A DNA stretch of 64,000 nucleotides, taken from Pseudomonadota bacterium. Its GTDB lineage: Bacteria; Pseudomonadota; Gammaproteobacteria; Burkholderiales; Burkholderiaceae_C. The stretch spans positions 124,001 through 188,000 of the forward strand of contig CAUJHV010000034.1 in assembly GCA_963205115.1 (NCBI GenBank). Reading direction: 5' to 3'. Below are positions 1 to 9,077 of this stretch, piece after piece (position 1 is the first letter of the stretch; each line of letters opens with the position of its first letter). The notes under the pieces are model-generated. The model did not search any database, was not told where the DNA came from, and saw only the letters and a list, made by a program, of their open reading frames with translations. The position numbers were made by a program, and so were the translations under genes.

Positions 1-3000
1 TGGCGCACCAGGCGTTCGGCGCGGATGCGCGTGGCCGTCTGCCAGCCGTCCAGGCCCTGCATGCGCCAGTCCAGCAGCACCGTGTCGATGGGCGGCAGGC
101 CCGCGGGCCGCCGCGCGCGCAGCAGCGCCAGCGCGGCATCACCACCGTCCACCGATTCCGCCGTCCAGCCCAGCGATTCGCACATGCTGCACAAGAGGTC
201 GCGTGCGGTGGCGTTGTCGTCCACCACCAGCGCGTGCCAGCTGCCGTGCGGCGGTCCGGCCGGCGCGGCGGGCTGGCCATCGGCCTGCAGCAGACCCGCG
301 GCGGTCGTCGTGACTTCGGCGGGGACATCGGGCTCGACGGCCACGGGCAGTGTCAGCGTGAAGCGGAAGCAGCTGCCCACGCCCGGCTCGCTGTCCAGCG
401 TGATCTGGCCGCCCATCATGCCCACCAGGTGCTGGCAGATGGCCAGTCCCAGGCCGGTGCCACCGTAGCGCCGCGTCGTGCTGGCCTCGGCCTGCGTGAA
501 GCCGCTGAAGATGCGTTCGCGGTGCTCCGGCGCGATGCCGATGCCGGTGTCGCGCACGGCGATCTCGATGGCCACGCGTTCCGCCTCGCGCCACAGCACG
601 CGCATGGACAGCACCACCTCGCCCTGCCGCGTGAATTTCGCGGCATTGCCGCTCAGGTTGACCAGCACCTGCTGCAGCCGCATCGCGTCGCCCACCAGCC
701 GCGGCGGCAGCGCGGGGTCGATGTCGAACAGCACCTCCACCGGCTTGCCGGTGACATTCGCCGACAGCACCACGGCCAGGTCGCGCAGCAAGGGCTCCAT
801 CGCAAAGGGCTGCGGGTCCAGCGTCAGCTTGCCGGCTTCGACCTTCGAGAAATCGAGGATGTCGTTGAGCAGGCCCAGCAGCGAGCGCGCGGCGTTTTCG
901 GTCTTGTCGGCATAGTCGGATTGGCGCGGGTTCAGCGTCGTGCGCTTGAGCAGCGCCAGCATGCCGAGGATGGCGTTCATCGGCGTGCGGATCTCGTGGC
1001 TCATGTTCGCCAGGAACTGGCTCTTGGCCGTGCTGGCCTGTTCGGCCAGCGACTTGGCCTCGATCAGCGCCAGGCGCAGCGCACGCTGCTCGGTGACGTC
1101 CACGTAGCCGATGACCACGCCCAGGTCCTGGTGCGGCACCGGCATGGCGCTGACCGACAGCCAGACCTGGCGCCGCGGGGTGCGCATGCAGATCACCTCG
1201 TCGTGCACCGCCCGGCCTTCGGTCAAGGCCCGCACGCTCGGAGACTCCGCGCGCGGCAACGGTGTGCCGTCCTCGCGCAGGAAGTGCCAGTCGCGCTCGT
1301 CCAAGCCCGCCGACAGGTACTCGGCCTTGCTGATGTCCAGGATCTGTTCGGCAGCAGGGTTGCAGTCGATGTTGTTGCCGGCGGGATCGGTGATCGTGAT
1401 GCCCACCGGCAGGATGTCGTAGATGGCCTGCAGCCGCGCCAGTGCGCGCGCCGCTTCGGCCGATGCCGCCTCGGCCTGGCTGGTGGCCCGCGCGAGATCG
1501 GTGATGTCGATGCGAAAGCCCACGGTGTGGCCGTCCGCGAGGCGACGTTCGATGATGCGCAGCACGCGCCCGTTGCTCAGGTGCTGCGTGACGGCGTTGT
1601 CGGCCGCGTAGTGCCGGGCCATGCGCTCCCCGACCCACGCCTCGACGCGGCCCACCGCTTCCGCGTAGTCTCCACGCAGCGCGCCCGCGCGGATCAAGTC
1701 CTCGAAGAGCACACCCGGCTCCATGAGGGGGGCCACGCCGGCATAGGTCTGCCGGTAGCGCTCGTTGCACCAGACCAGGCGGTCCTGCGGGTCGTACAGG
1801 ACAAAGGCCTCGTCGATGGCGTCGATCGCACCGCGCAGCACATCGCCCTGGCGCTTGACTTCGAGTTCCAGGGCGCGGCGGTTGGTGATGTCCTGCATCG
1901 CGCCCACCAGGCGCGGCGTGGCGTGCAGGCCGGTCTCCACTTCGCACACGGCGCGCACCCAGATCGCGCGGCCTGTGCGCGTGCGCATCGGCAGCGCCAG
2001 GTCGAAGCCCTGGCCGCGTTCCAGTGCGCCATCCACGGCCGACAACCAGGACTCGCGTCCTTCAGGCGCGCACAGATCGGCCAGCTCCTGCAGGCTGGGC
2101 TCGTGACCCGGCTCCAGGTCGAGCATGCGGCAGGTCTCGGCGGTCCACCACAGGCGACGCGTGGCCAGGTCGACCATCCAGCCGCCCACCCCGCCGATGC
2201 GTCCGGTCTGGTCCAGGAAGGCCTGGCTGGCCCGCAGCGCGGCCTCGGCCGTCTTGCGCTCGGTGATGTCCGACTCGACGGCCATGAAGCCGGTCAGGTT
2301 GCCGGCATCGTCGACCAGCGGCTGGATGTCGATGTCCAGCCAGTAGCACCGGCCATGCCGTCCGCGGTTGAGGATCTCCCCACGGAAGCCCTGGCGGGCA
2401 TTCAGTGCCGCACGCAGGGAAGCGATGGTCTGCGGATCGGTGCCCTCGAACTGCAGCAGCGATCCGGGCAAACGCCCGCGCACCTCGTCGGCCGAGTAGC
2501 CGCTCATGCGCTCGAAACCGTCGTTGACCCAGACGATGCGGCGCTCCGCGTCCGTGATCACCACGGCGTTGCTCGTGCGGCGTGCGACCAGCGCCAGTCG
2601 GCTGAGGTCGGCCGTCATGCGTCGCGCGAGTTCCTCGGCTTCCTGGCGACCCAGCACCTGGCGCGCCATCAGCGATGCCAGCAATGCGCTGACCAGCAGC
2701 CCCAGGCCGGCCACGAGAACGACACCCAGCCGGGAAAAGCCGTTTTCGAAGGCCGGCGTGCTGGACACGCGCAAGGTCGCCTGGCGGCCTGGCAGATCGA
2801 CCAGCGTGTACGCCTGGTAGCGCGGCGCATGCGGCGCCGTGTCACTGGCCACGTCCGGCGTTCCGCGCGGGGCCGAGTCGTGCATCAGCGGACCCGTCGC
2901 CGTGCCGCTGCTGGAGTCGAACAGTTCCACGCGCGCCATGCCGGAGACGACGTCGCTCAGATCGGACAGCAGTTCACCGACGACGATCGGCGCGTACAGC

Positions 3001-3677
3001 AGGCCCGGCGCGGCCGACGCGCGGAAGTCCTCCGGCACCGGTCCTTCAGGCACCAGCGGCACGAACAGCAGCACGCCCGGGCTGCGGCGCTGGTCCTGCA
3101 CCAGCGTGATGGTGCCGGTGACCGTGGGCACGCCGGAGGCCAGGGCCTGCAGCGCAGCCGCGCGCCGCAAGGGTTCGGAGCCCACGTCCAGCCCCAGCGC
3201 ACCCTGGTTGTTCACGGCGGGCTCGATGTTCTTGATGACGAACAGGTCGCCTTCGTCGCGCCGCTCGAGCTGGCGCAGCGCGAAGCCCGGCGCGCCGTCG
3301 GCGCGCTCGCTGGCGACGAAGGCGTCGAGTTCGCCGCGCGGCACGCGCTGGATGAAGCCGAATCCGCGCACGCCACCAAAGTGCATGCGCATGTTCAGCG
3401 TGGCCACGTAGCGGCGGAAGGTCTCGCGCGAGACCCTGGCATGCGTGGCGTACAGCCCGCGCGCGCCGTTCAGGCCGTCGATGGGGCGCAAAAAGCGGTT
3501 GGCGATCTCGGCGACTTCGCGCGCGACGATGCGATCGAACGCGGCCTGTGCATCCGCGCGGGTGCGCGCATCCAGCCATGCGGCGCTGGCCAGGGCCAAC
3601 ACCGCACCCAGCAGGAACACCAATGCCGGAAGCCATCGGGCAGCCCGGTGCTGAAACGACGGTTCTGACAAACGCAT
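1..3677 (-). CDS. Hybrid sensor histidine kinase with CHASE and PAS domains (3' end cut by window edge)
   Basis: The reverse strand reads openly from ATG at 3677 to the left edge, at least 1225 codons. The N-terminus has a membrane segment (about residues 12-30), then a CHASE-like periplasmic sensor region, then a second membrane segment near residue 325. Several PAS/PAC repeats follow, one with an ITDAERRIVWVNDGFERMSGY signature. Next come a HisKA H-box (MSHEIRTPMNA, His894), an HATPase with DTGIGI and GGTGLGLAI boxes, and the start of a receiver domain with phospho-acceptor Asp1203 (LLDWRMQGLDG). It should autophosphorylate on a periplasmic or membrane cue and relay the phosphate to its own receiver. 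The signal is unknown. More receiver or Hpt domains may lie beyond the edge. Confidence 0.93.
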   Translation of the reverse strand, partial: MRLSEPSFQHRAARWLPALVFLLGAVLALASAAWLDARTRADAQAAFDRIVAREVAEIANRFLRPIDGLNGARGLYATHARVSRETFRRYVATLNMRMHFGGVRGFGFIQRVPRGELDAFVASERADGAPGFALRQLERRDEGDLFVIKNIEPAVNNQGALGLDVGSEPLRRAAALQALASGVPTVTGTITLVQDQRRSPGVLLFVPLVPEGPVPEDFRASAAPGLLYAPIVVGELLSDLSDVVSGMARVELFDSSSGTATGPLMHDSAPRGTPDVASDTAPHAPRYQAYTLVDLPGRQATLRVSSTPAFENGFSRLGVVLVAGLGLLVSALLASLMARQVLGRQEAEELARRMTADLSRLALVARRTSNAVVITDAERRIVWVNDGFERMSGYSADEVRGRLPGSLLQFEGTDPQTIASLRAALNARQGFRGEILNRGRHGRCYWLDIDIQPLVDDAGNLTGFMAVESDITERKTAEAALRASQAFLDQTGRIGGVGGWMVDLATRRLWWTAETCRMLDLEPGHEPSLQELADLCAPEGRESWLSAVDGALERGQGFDLALPMRTRTGRAIWVRAVCEVETGLHATPRLVGAMQDITNRRALELEVKRQGDVLRGAIDAIDEAFVLYDPQDRLVWCNERYRQTYAGVAPLMEPGVLFEDLIRAGALRGDYAEAVGRVEAWVGERMARHYAADNAVTQHLSNGRVLRIIERRLADGHTVGFRIDITDLARATSQAEAASAEAARALARLQAIYDILPVGITITDPAGNNIDCNPAAEQILDISKAEYLSAGLDERDWHFLREDGTPLPRAESPSVRALTEGRAVHDEVICMRTPRRQVWLSVSAMPVPHQDLGVVIGYVDVTEQRALRLALIEAKSLAEQASTAKSQFLANMSHEIRTPMNAILGMLALLKRTTLNPRQSDYADKTENAARSLLGLLNDILDFSKVEAGKLTLDPQPFAMEPLLRDLAVVLSANVTGKPVEVLFDIDPALPPRLVGDAMRLQQVLVNLSGNAAKFTRQGEVVLSMRVLWREAERVAIEIAVRDTGIGIAPEHRERIFSGFTQAEASTTRRYGGTGLGLAICQHLVGMMGGQITLDSEPGVGSCFRFTLTLPVAVEPDVPAEVTTTAAGLLQADGQPAAPAGPPHGSWHALVVDDNATARDLLCSMCESLGWTAESVDGGDAALALLRARRPAGLPPIDTVLLDWRMQGLDGWQTATRIRAERLVR

Positions 3678-3912
3678 GAGAGGGGCAGGCCACCCGAAGG
3701 GCACACCGCAGCGGTAGACCTGCGGTCTCTGGAGTCTGCAGCCCGACGCCCTGTGCGAATGGCCGAACACCCTGGGCGAAGCGGGCCTGATCGGGGTGCC
3801 GGGGCGATCACCTCCAGCGGCGGGTTTCGATGGCCCGTCCGCGGTCAGACGGGTCCGGGCCCGCTATAAACAGCGGCTTGCGCCCTTCATTCACCCACCA
3901 GGCCCGATTCCC

Positions 3913-4686
3913 ATGAAAAACCCGAGCAACCCCTTCCTGGCCGCGCTGCGCGCCGGCCAGTCCCCGATCGGCCTGTGGGTCGGGTTGGTCGATGCCAACG
4001 CGGCGGAGTCGCTGGCCGGCGGCGGCTTCGACTGGCTGCTGCTGGATGCCGAACACGCACCCAACGACGTGCGCACGATCCTGGACCAGTTGCGCGCGGT
4101 GGCGCCCTACCCCTCGCACCCGATCGTGCGCCCGCCCGTGGCCGATGTGGCGCTGATCAAGCGCTACCTGGACATCGGCGTGCAGACCTTCCTGGTGCCG
4201 ATGATCGACACGCCCGAGCAGGCCTCGCTGATGGCGCGCGCGATGCGCTACCCGCCGCGCGGCATCCGCGGCGTGGGCGCGTCGCTGGCCCGCGCCTCGC
4301 GCTGGAACCAGATCGACAACTACATCCACGTCGCCGACGAAGAGATCTGCCTGCTGGTGCAGGCCGAGACGCCGACCGCCATCGGCAACCTGAAGGCCAT
4401 CGCGCAGACCGATGGCGTCGACGGTGTCTTCTTCGGCCCGGCCGACCTGTCGGCCACCATGGGCTACCGCGGCCAGCCCACGCACCCGGCCGTGCACCGC
4501 GTGATCCTGGACGGCATCGCCACGGTGCGCGCGGCCGGCAAGGCCGCGGGACTGATCGCCACCGATGCCACGCTGGCGCGCGAATACCTGCAGGCCGGCG
4601 CGCAGTTCGTCGCCGTGGGCGTGGATGCGCTGCTGCTGGTCAAGGCCGCGCGCGACCTGGCCACGGCCTTCGGCCGCAAGGCCTGA
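3913..4686 (+). CDS. hpaI: HpaI/HpcH-type class II aldolase (4-hydroxy-2-oxo-heptane-1,7-dioate aldolase family)
   Basis: This 257-residue protein belongs to the metal-dependent pyruvate aldolases that cleave 4-hydroxy-2-oxo acids into pyruvate plus an aldehyde. Family signatures are visible: GLWVGLVDANAAES near the N-terminus, WLLLDAEHAPND (catalytic His), the metal-site Glu in LLVQAETPTAIGN, and GPADLSATMGY. I chose the ATG at 3913 because the protein then begins just before the conserved NPFLAALRAG region; an upstream in-frame start would add 39 unconserved residues. A TATAAA lies at 3865-3870. The gene stands alone between a sensor kinase and a convergent hydrolase, with no hpa operon nearby, so the in vivo substrate is open. 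HpaI, GarL and RhmA are hard to separate by eye. Confidence 0.9.
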   Translation: MKNPSNPFLAALRAGQSPIGLWVGLVDANAAESLAGGGFDWLLLDAEHAPNDVRTILDQLRAVAPYPSHPIVRPPVADVALIKRYLDIGVQTFLVPMIDTPEQASLMARAMRYPPRGIRGVGASLARASRWNQIDNYIHVADEEICLLVQAETPTAIGNLKAIAQTDGVDGVFFGPADLSATMGYRGQPTHPAVHRVILDGIATVRAAGKAAGLIATDATLAREYLQAGAQFVAVGVDALLLVKAARDLATAFGRKA

Positions 4687-4717
4687 AGCCGCAAGGGCCC
4701 AGGACGCGCGCAGGCCT

Positions 4718-5623
4718 TCAGCCCCGCAGCGTGCGGTTGAAGAGCTCCAGCGTGCGCCCCCAGGCCTGGCGCGCGGCGTTGTCGTCGAAGCGCGGCGTGG
4801 TGTCGTTGTGGAAGCCGTGCTGCGTGCCCGGGTAGGTGTAGGCCTGGAACTTCACGCCGGCCACCTCGAGCGTGTCCTTGTAGGGCGGCCAGCCGGCGTT
4901 GATGCGCTCGTCGTTGGAAGCGAAGACGATGCACAGCTCGGCCTTGATGGCGCCGACGGCGTCCAGCGCCGGTGCCGGCCCGTAGAAGGGCGCACCGGCC
5001 ACGAGTTCGGGCACGCGCGTGGCCAGCATGTTGACCACGCCGCCGCCGTAGCAGAAGCCCACCGCGCCGAGCCGGCCGTTGCCGCCGGCCACGCCACGCG
5101 CCCAGCGCGCGCTGGCCACGAAGTCGTCGGCGACCTTGCGCAGATCCAGCTTCGTGAAGGCCTCGCGTGCCTTGTCCTCGTCGCCCGGGTAGCCGCCCTG
5201 CGTCGTCAGCGCATCCGGCGCCACGGCGATGAAGTTTTCCAGCGCCAGCCGCCGCGCGACGTCTTCGATGTGCGGGTTCAGCCCGCGGTTCTCGTGCGCC
5301 ACCAGCACCACCGGCAGCGTGCCCGAGGCCTGCGCCGGCCGGGTCACGTAGGCATTGATGCGGCCGTTGCCCGTGGGGGAATCGATCACCACGCGCTCGA
5401 TACGGATGCGCGCATCGTCCGGCTTGACCTTCTGCGCCATCGCGAAATCCGGGCTCAGCGCCGCCAGCATGGCCGCGGCCGAGGTGCCGGCAGCGGCATA
5501 ACGCCCGGCGCGGTCGAGGAAGCCGCGACGGTCGATCAAACCGTGCACGTACTGGTCGAACAGGCGCAGCACGTCGGGATGGAAATCGGCGGCCGTCAGC
5601 CGGCCCTTGTCTTTCGGATGCAT
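4718..5623 (-). CDS. Dienelactone hydrolase family protein with N-terminal signal
   Basis: 301 residues. The DLH alpha/beta-hydrolase fold is supported by the nucleophile elbow GFCYGGG (catalytic Cys) and the C-terminal GTQHGFHND histidine motif. The N-terminal part has RRGFLDRAGRYAAAGTSAAAMLAAL followed by AQKV, a Tat-like signal, so it may be exported. This is the usual layout of the 290-300 residue YghX/DLH group, which is longer than the cytosolic ClcD enzymes of about 235 residues. The expected chemistry is hydrolysis of a lactone or ester. No chlorocatechol genes are adjacent, so a ClcD role is not supported. The gene converges on the aldolase at 3913 with a gap of about 30 bp. Confidence 0.88.
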   Translation of the reverse strand: MHPKDKGRLTAADFHPDVLRLFDQYVHGLIDRRGFLDRAGRYAAAGTSAAAMLAALSPDFAMAQKVKPDDARIRIERVVIDSPTGNGRINAYVTRPAQASGTLPVVLVAHENRGLNPHIEDVARRLALENFIAVAPDALTTQGGYPGDEDKAREAFTKLDLRKVADDFVASARWARGVAGGNGRLGAVGFCYGGGVVNMLATRVPELVAGAPFYGPAPALDAVGAIKAELCIVFASNDERINAGWPPYKDTLEVAGVKFQAYTYPGTQHGFHNDTTPRFDDNAARQAWGRTLELFNRTLRG

Positions 5624-5724
5624 GGAAGCTCCTGGCGATTTTGTGAGAGGCCGGCTGCGGCGTTCGGCACCGGGCTACGACCTGGCCCATTTGTAACGCG
5701 GGAAGCGGCAGTCCCGCCTTCGGA

Positions 5725-5754
5725 TTGACACGGTGGGGGTGGATCGCCTATTGT
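5725..5754 (+). promoter_or_regulatory. Sigma-70-like promoter for the beta-helix protein gene
   Basis: TTGACA at 5725-5730 and TATTGT at 5749-5754 are separated by 18 bp, 80 bp upstream of the ATG at 5834. The -35 element is a perfect consensus match and the -10 differs at two positions. There is no experimental support. Confidence 0.5.
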
Positions 5755-5833
5755 TACCAAATGCAACGCGCGAACGGGGTGAACCCACCGCGTTCCGAAC
5801 AGTCAAAACGACCTCGACGTCGTTGGGAAATCC

Positions 5834-6952
5834 ATGTCATTCACCCTGCGCGCACGCGTGGCAGGCATGCTGGCGTTGGCCGCTGCCTTGGCCAACGCCA
5901 GTCCAGCCCGCGCGGACACGCTGACCGTCACCCAACTGCAGGATGACGGGCCCGGCTCATTGCGCGAAGCCGTTGCGCAGGCCAATGCGACGCCCGGCGC
6001 GGACACCATCCGCTTCGGGCTGTCGGGCACGGTGACGCTGCTGTCGCCGTTGATCGTCAGCGACGACCTGCTGATCGATGGCGCCGGCCAGCGCGTGACG
6101 CTCAGCGGCTCCGGGCAGGTCACGCTGCTGGTGCAGAAGGAGCCGGCCAAGACGCTCGACATCGCGCGGCTGACCCTGCGCCAGGCCAATGCCTCGCAAA
6201 GCGCAGGCGGCGCGATCCACAGCCGTGGCAACCTGCGCATCACCGAATCGCTGCTGCTGGGCAACACGGCGCCGATGGGCGGCGCGGTCTACAGCACCGG
6301 CGCGCAGCTGGTGGTCGTCAATTCCACCTTCGCGCGCAACCGCGCCTTGTCCTGGGGCGGCGCGATCGCCGTCGGCCCGGGCACGCAGGCCACCATCACG
6401 TACAGCACCTTTGTCGACAACGACGCGGCCGATTTCGGCGGCGCGCTGTTCCAGAACCCGATCTACGACACACGCGTCAACACGGGCTCCGTCGTGCTGC
6501 GCAACACCGTCATCTCCGGCAGCGCCGTGAAGGGCAACTGCAGCAGCATCAGCAACCGGCTGATCGACGGCGGCGGCAACCTCAACAGCGACAGCAGCTG
6601 CCCGTTCAGCGCTGCCGAGCGCAGCGCCAACCACACCAACGCGCAGCTGGGCGAACTGGCCTGGCACGGCGGCCCGACCATGACCTATGGCCTGCTGGCA
6701 GGCAGCCCGGCCATCGACAGCGCGGTCGATCTGCGCGCCGATGCGAGCGCACCCGCCACCGACCAGCGCGGCCCCGGATATGCCCGCGCGCAGGGCCCGG
6801 CCTCCGACCGCGGGGCCTTCGAGCTGCAGCCGGCCGAGCGCACGGCCCTGGGCCTTGCACCGGCCAGCCCCGCCGCGGCCCCCGTGACGGGCAGCAGCCC
6901 CGCCGCGGCGGCCAACACCGCGATGCGCCCATCGCTCTCGCGCCAGCCCTGA
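5834..6952 (+). CDS. Secreted right-handed beta-helix protein with CSLREAI-type N-terminus and choice-of-anchor Q repeats
   Basis: 372 residues. A signal peptide (about residues 1-27, ending ASPARA) is followed by the motif DGPGSLREAVAQANATPGADTIRF, typical of CSLREAI-domain surface proteins. Glycine-rich rungs follow (GGAIHSRGNL, GGAVYSTGAQL, WGGAIAVGPG, FGGALFQN), as in polymorphic-outer-membrane-like parallel beta-helices. The stretch LAGSPAIDSAVD...TDQRGPGYARAQGPASDRGAFE is the choice-of-anchor Q ending. An Ala/Pro-rich tail closes the protein. It is probably exported or surface-attached; no catalytic residues can be assigned. It has its own promoter and is followed by a hairpin. Confidence 0.85.
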   Translation: MSFTLRARVAGMLALAAALANASPARADTLTVTQLQDDGPGSLREAVAQANATPGADTIRFGLSGTVTLLSPLIVSDDLLIDGAGQRVTLSGSGQVTLLVQKEPAKTLDIARLTLRQANASQSAGGAIHSRGNLRITESLLLGNTAPMGGAVYSTGAQLVVVNSTFARNRALSWGGAIAVGPGTQATITYSTFVDNDAADFGGALFQNPIYDTRVNTGSVVLRNTVISGSAVKGNCSSISNRLIDGGGNLNSDSSCPFSAAERSANHTNAQLGELAWHGGPTMTYGLLAGSPAIDSAVDLRADASAPATDQRGPGYARAQGPASDRGAFELQPAERTALGLAPASPAAAPVTGSSPAAAANTAMRPSLSRQP

Positions 6953-6966
6953 TACGGTTGGCGCTC

Positions 6967-6985
6967 ACTCACCGGTTCGGTGAGT
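6967..6985 (+). terminator. Short inverted repeat after the beta-helix gene, possible terminator
   Basis: ACTCACCG-gtt-CGGTGAGT forms a perfect 8-bp stem with a 3-base loop, 15 bp after the stop codon at 6952. No T-tract follows, so it may be a weak terminator, an RNA-stabilising hairpin or a protein-binding palindrome. Confidence 0.4.
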
Positions 6986-7133
6986 CCTGCGGTGATATCG
7001 CCGAGATCATCAGCGGCCAAGTCCCACTCGACGCGCACTCCTGGCAACGCGCGCGGGCAGCGCCCGTCCACTTGACCCCCGTCAGCCTGCGGCCACCCCG
7101 GCTGTGCGAAGCTTCGCCGCCTTGCGCGCAGCC

Positions 7134-8630
7134 ATGGACCGGCCCCTCGATACACCCGACCCGCAAGCGACGGACGCCCCCACCGTCGCGGCGTCTGCGC
7201 TGGCGCCCGCGCCGCCGCCGCCCCTGGAGCTGCAGGCCGGGCAGGTCATCGGCGGATACCGGCTGGAGCAGGCGCTGCACACCGGCGGCTTCGCCCACAT
7301 CTGGAGCGTGAGCCCGGCCGGCGCGGCCGATCCCGGGCTGCCGCTGATCATGAAGGTGCCGCGCCTGCTGGGCGGGCGCGAACCGGCGGCCATCATCGGC
7401 TTCGAGGCCGAGCGGCTGATCCTGCCCACGCTGGCCGGGCCGCACGTGCCGCGCTTCGTGGCCTCGGGCGGTTTTGCCGGCCAGCCCTACATCGTGATGG
7501 AGCGCATCGCGGGCGATTCGCTGCGGCCGCGCCTGGACGCCGCGCCCTTGCCCATCACCGAGGTGGCCGACCTGGGCGCGCGCACGGCGCAGGCCCTGGA
7601 CGCGCTGCACGCCATGCGCGTGGTGCACCTGGACGTCAAGCCCAGCAACGTGATGCTGCGGCCTGACGGCACAGCCGTGCTGGTGGATTTCGGGCTGGCC
7701 TGCCACCGCCGCCTGCCGGACCTGCTGGACGAATCCATCGCGCTGCCCCTGGGCACCGGGCCCTACATGTCGCCCGAGCAGGTGCAGAACGTGCGTCGCG
7801 ACCCGCGTTCGGACCTCTTCGCGCTGGGCGTGATGCTCTACCACTTCGTCACTGGCGTGCGGCCTTTCGGCGCGCCGGACACGGTGCGCGGCCTGCGCCG
7901 GCGGCTGTATACCGAGGCCGTGCCGCCGCGCAGCGTGCGCGAGGAGTGCCCGCCCTGGCTGCAGGAAGTCATCCTGCGCTGCCTGGAGGTGGACCCCGCG
8001 CAGCGCTGGCAGACCGGCGCCGAACTGGCGCAGGCCCTGCGCCACCCCGGCGGCGTGATCCTGACCGAACGTGCCGAGCGGATGCAGACCGAAGGCCGCA
8101 TGACGCGGCTGCGGCGATGGCTGCGCACGCGCCAGGCCGCACCCGCGCAAGCACCGGCGCCCAGCGTGTTGACCCGCTTGATGAAGGGGCCGCTGATCGT
8201 CGCCGCGGTCGACGTGGACAACGGCTCGCCGGCGCTGCTGGAACGCCTGCGCCATGCCGTGGGACGTGTCGTGGCCGCCGAGCCCGGTGCACGGCTGGCC
8301 TGCGTGAGCGTGATGCGCGTGGGCGGCATCCGCGTGGACGACTTCATGGACGAGCAGGGGCGCGCCACGCATGTCAAGCAGCTGGTCGCCCTGCGCCACT
8401 GGGCCGAGCCCATCGGCCGTGCGCTCTCGCTGGACGACCGCCGGCTGACCTACCACGTGCTGGAGTCCGCCGACCCGGCCGCAGCGCTGCTGGACTACGT
8501 GCAACGCAGCGAAGCCGAGCACCTGCTCATGGGCGCACGCGGCCAGTCGGCCCTGCGCCGCTATCTGGGCAGCGTCAGCTCGCAGGTCGTGGCGCAGGCC
8601 AGCTGCACGGTGACCGTGGTGCGCGTGTGA
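7134..8630 (+). CDS. Serine/threonine protein kinase fused to a universal stress protein (UspA) domain
   Basis: 498 residues from the ATG at 7134; a GTG at 7104 would add ten. Residues about 36-310 are a Hanks-type kinase: a glycine-rich loop GYRLEQALHTGGFAHIW, lysine in IMKVPR (K74), catalytic loop HLDVKPSN (D167), DFG (D185), GTGPYMSPEQ, and RSDLFALGVMLYHFVTG. Residues about 350-498 are a UspA domain ending GARGQSALRRYLGSVSSQV, close to the ATP-binding G-x2-G-x9-G-S/T signature but one residue shorter in the second spacer. There is no transmembrane segment, so it is cytosolic. Kinase and USP domains are common separately; the fusion suggests nucleotide or stress sensing coupled to phosphorylation. 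Substrates are unknown. Confidence 0.92.
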   Translation: MDRPLDTPDPQATDAPTVAASALAPAPPPPLELQAGQVIGGYRLEQALHTGGFAHIWSVSPAGAADPGLPLIMKVPRLLGGREPAAIIGFEAERLILPTLAGPHVPRFVASGGFAGQPYIVMERIAGDSLRPRLDAAPLPITEVADLGARTAQALDALHAMRVVHLDVKPSNVMLRPDGTAVLVDFGLACHRRLPDLLDESIALPLGTGPYMSPEQVQNVRRDPRSDLFALGVMLYHFVTGVRPFGAPDTVRGLRRRLYTEAVPPRSVREECPPWLQEVILRCLEVDPAQRWQTGAELAQALRHPGGVILTERAERMQTEGRMTRLRRWLRTRQAAPAQAPAPSVLTRLMKGPLIVAAVDVDNGSPALLERLRHAVGRVVAAEPGARLACVSVMRVGGIRVDDFMDEQGRATHVKQLVALRHWAEPIGRALSLDDRRLTYHVLESADPAAALLDYVQRSEAEHLLMGARGQSALRRYLGSVSSQVVAQASCTVTVVRV

Positions 8631-8688
8631 GCGCTCATGGCCGTTCCAAAGCGCTCACACCGCAGCGCCATGGCGTGAAGCTACCCTG

Positions 8689-9018
8689 ATGACCAATCCC
8701 TGCCTGCGCTGCGGCGCCTGTTGCGCGGCGTTCCGCGTGGACTTCGCGCGCGAGGAGCTGCAAAGCGTTGGCGGCCACGTGCCTGACGGGCTGACGGTCG
8801 CGCTGGGCAGCCACACCTGCCGCATGCGCGGCACCGACCACACGCCGCCGCGCTGCGCGGCGCTGGTGGGCACGGTGGGCGTGCAGGCCTCCTGCGGCAT
8901 CCACGAATGGCGGCCCTCGCCCTGCCGCGAGTTCGGGCTGCGCGCGCCGGTGGGTGTCGGCGACGAGGCCTGCGACGCCGCCCGGCGCCGTGCCGGTTTG
9001 CCGCCGCTGGGAAACTGA
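8689..9018 (+). CDS. YkgJ family cysteine-cluster protein
   Basis: 109 residues. The N-terminal CLRCGACCAAF is the CxxCxxCC signature of the YkgJ/UPF0153 family, with further cysteines in HTCRMRG, PRCAAL, ASCGIHEWRPSPCREF and EACDAA. The family is thought to bind zinc or an iron-sulphur cluster through these cysteines; its biochemical role is not established. It sits between the kinase-USP gene and the ferredoxin-globin gene, about 60 bp from each, in the same direction, so the three may be cotranscribed. Confidence 0.88.
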   Translation: MTNPCLRCGACCAAFRVDFAREELQSVGGHVPDGLTVALGSHTCRMRGTDHTPPRCAALVGTVGVQASCGIHEWRPSPCREFGLRAPVGVGDEACDAARRRAGLPPLGN

Positions 9019-9077
9019 CCGCGCGCCGCCGGCCTGTTCCCGCGCTCGCGGCCGGCCTTGCTGCCTAGGATCGCGGG

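Noticed and set aside
234-3668. A 1144-codon open frame on the forward strand opposite the sensor kinase
   Set aside because: Its product is Arg/Gln/His/Ala-rich with no recognisable domain, while the opposite strand encodes continuous CHASE, PAS, HisKA, HATPase and receiver motifs.
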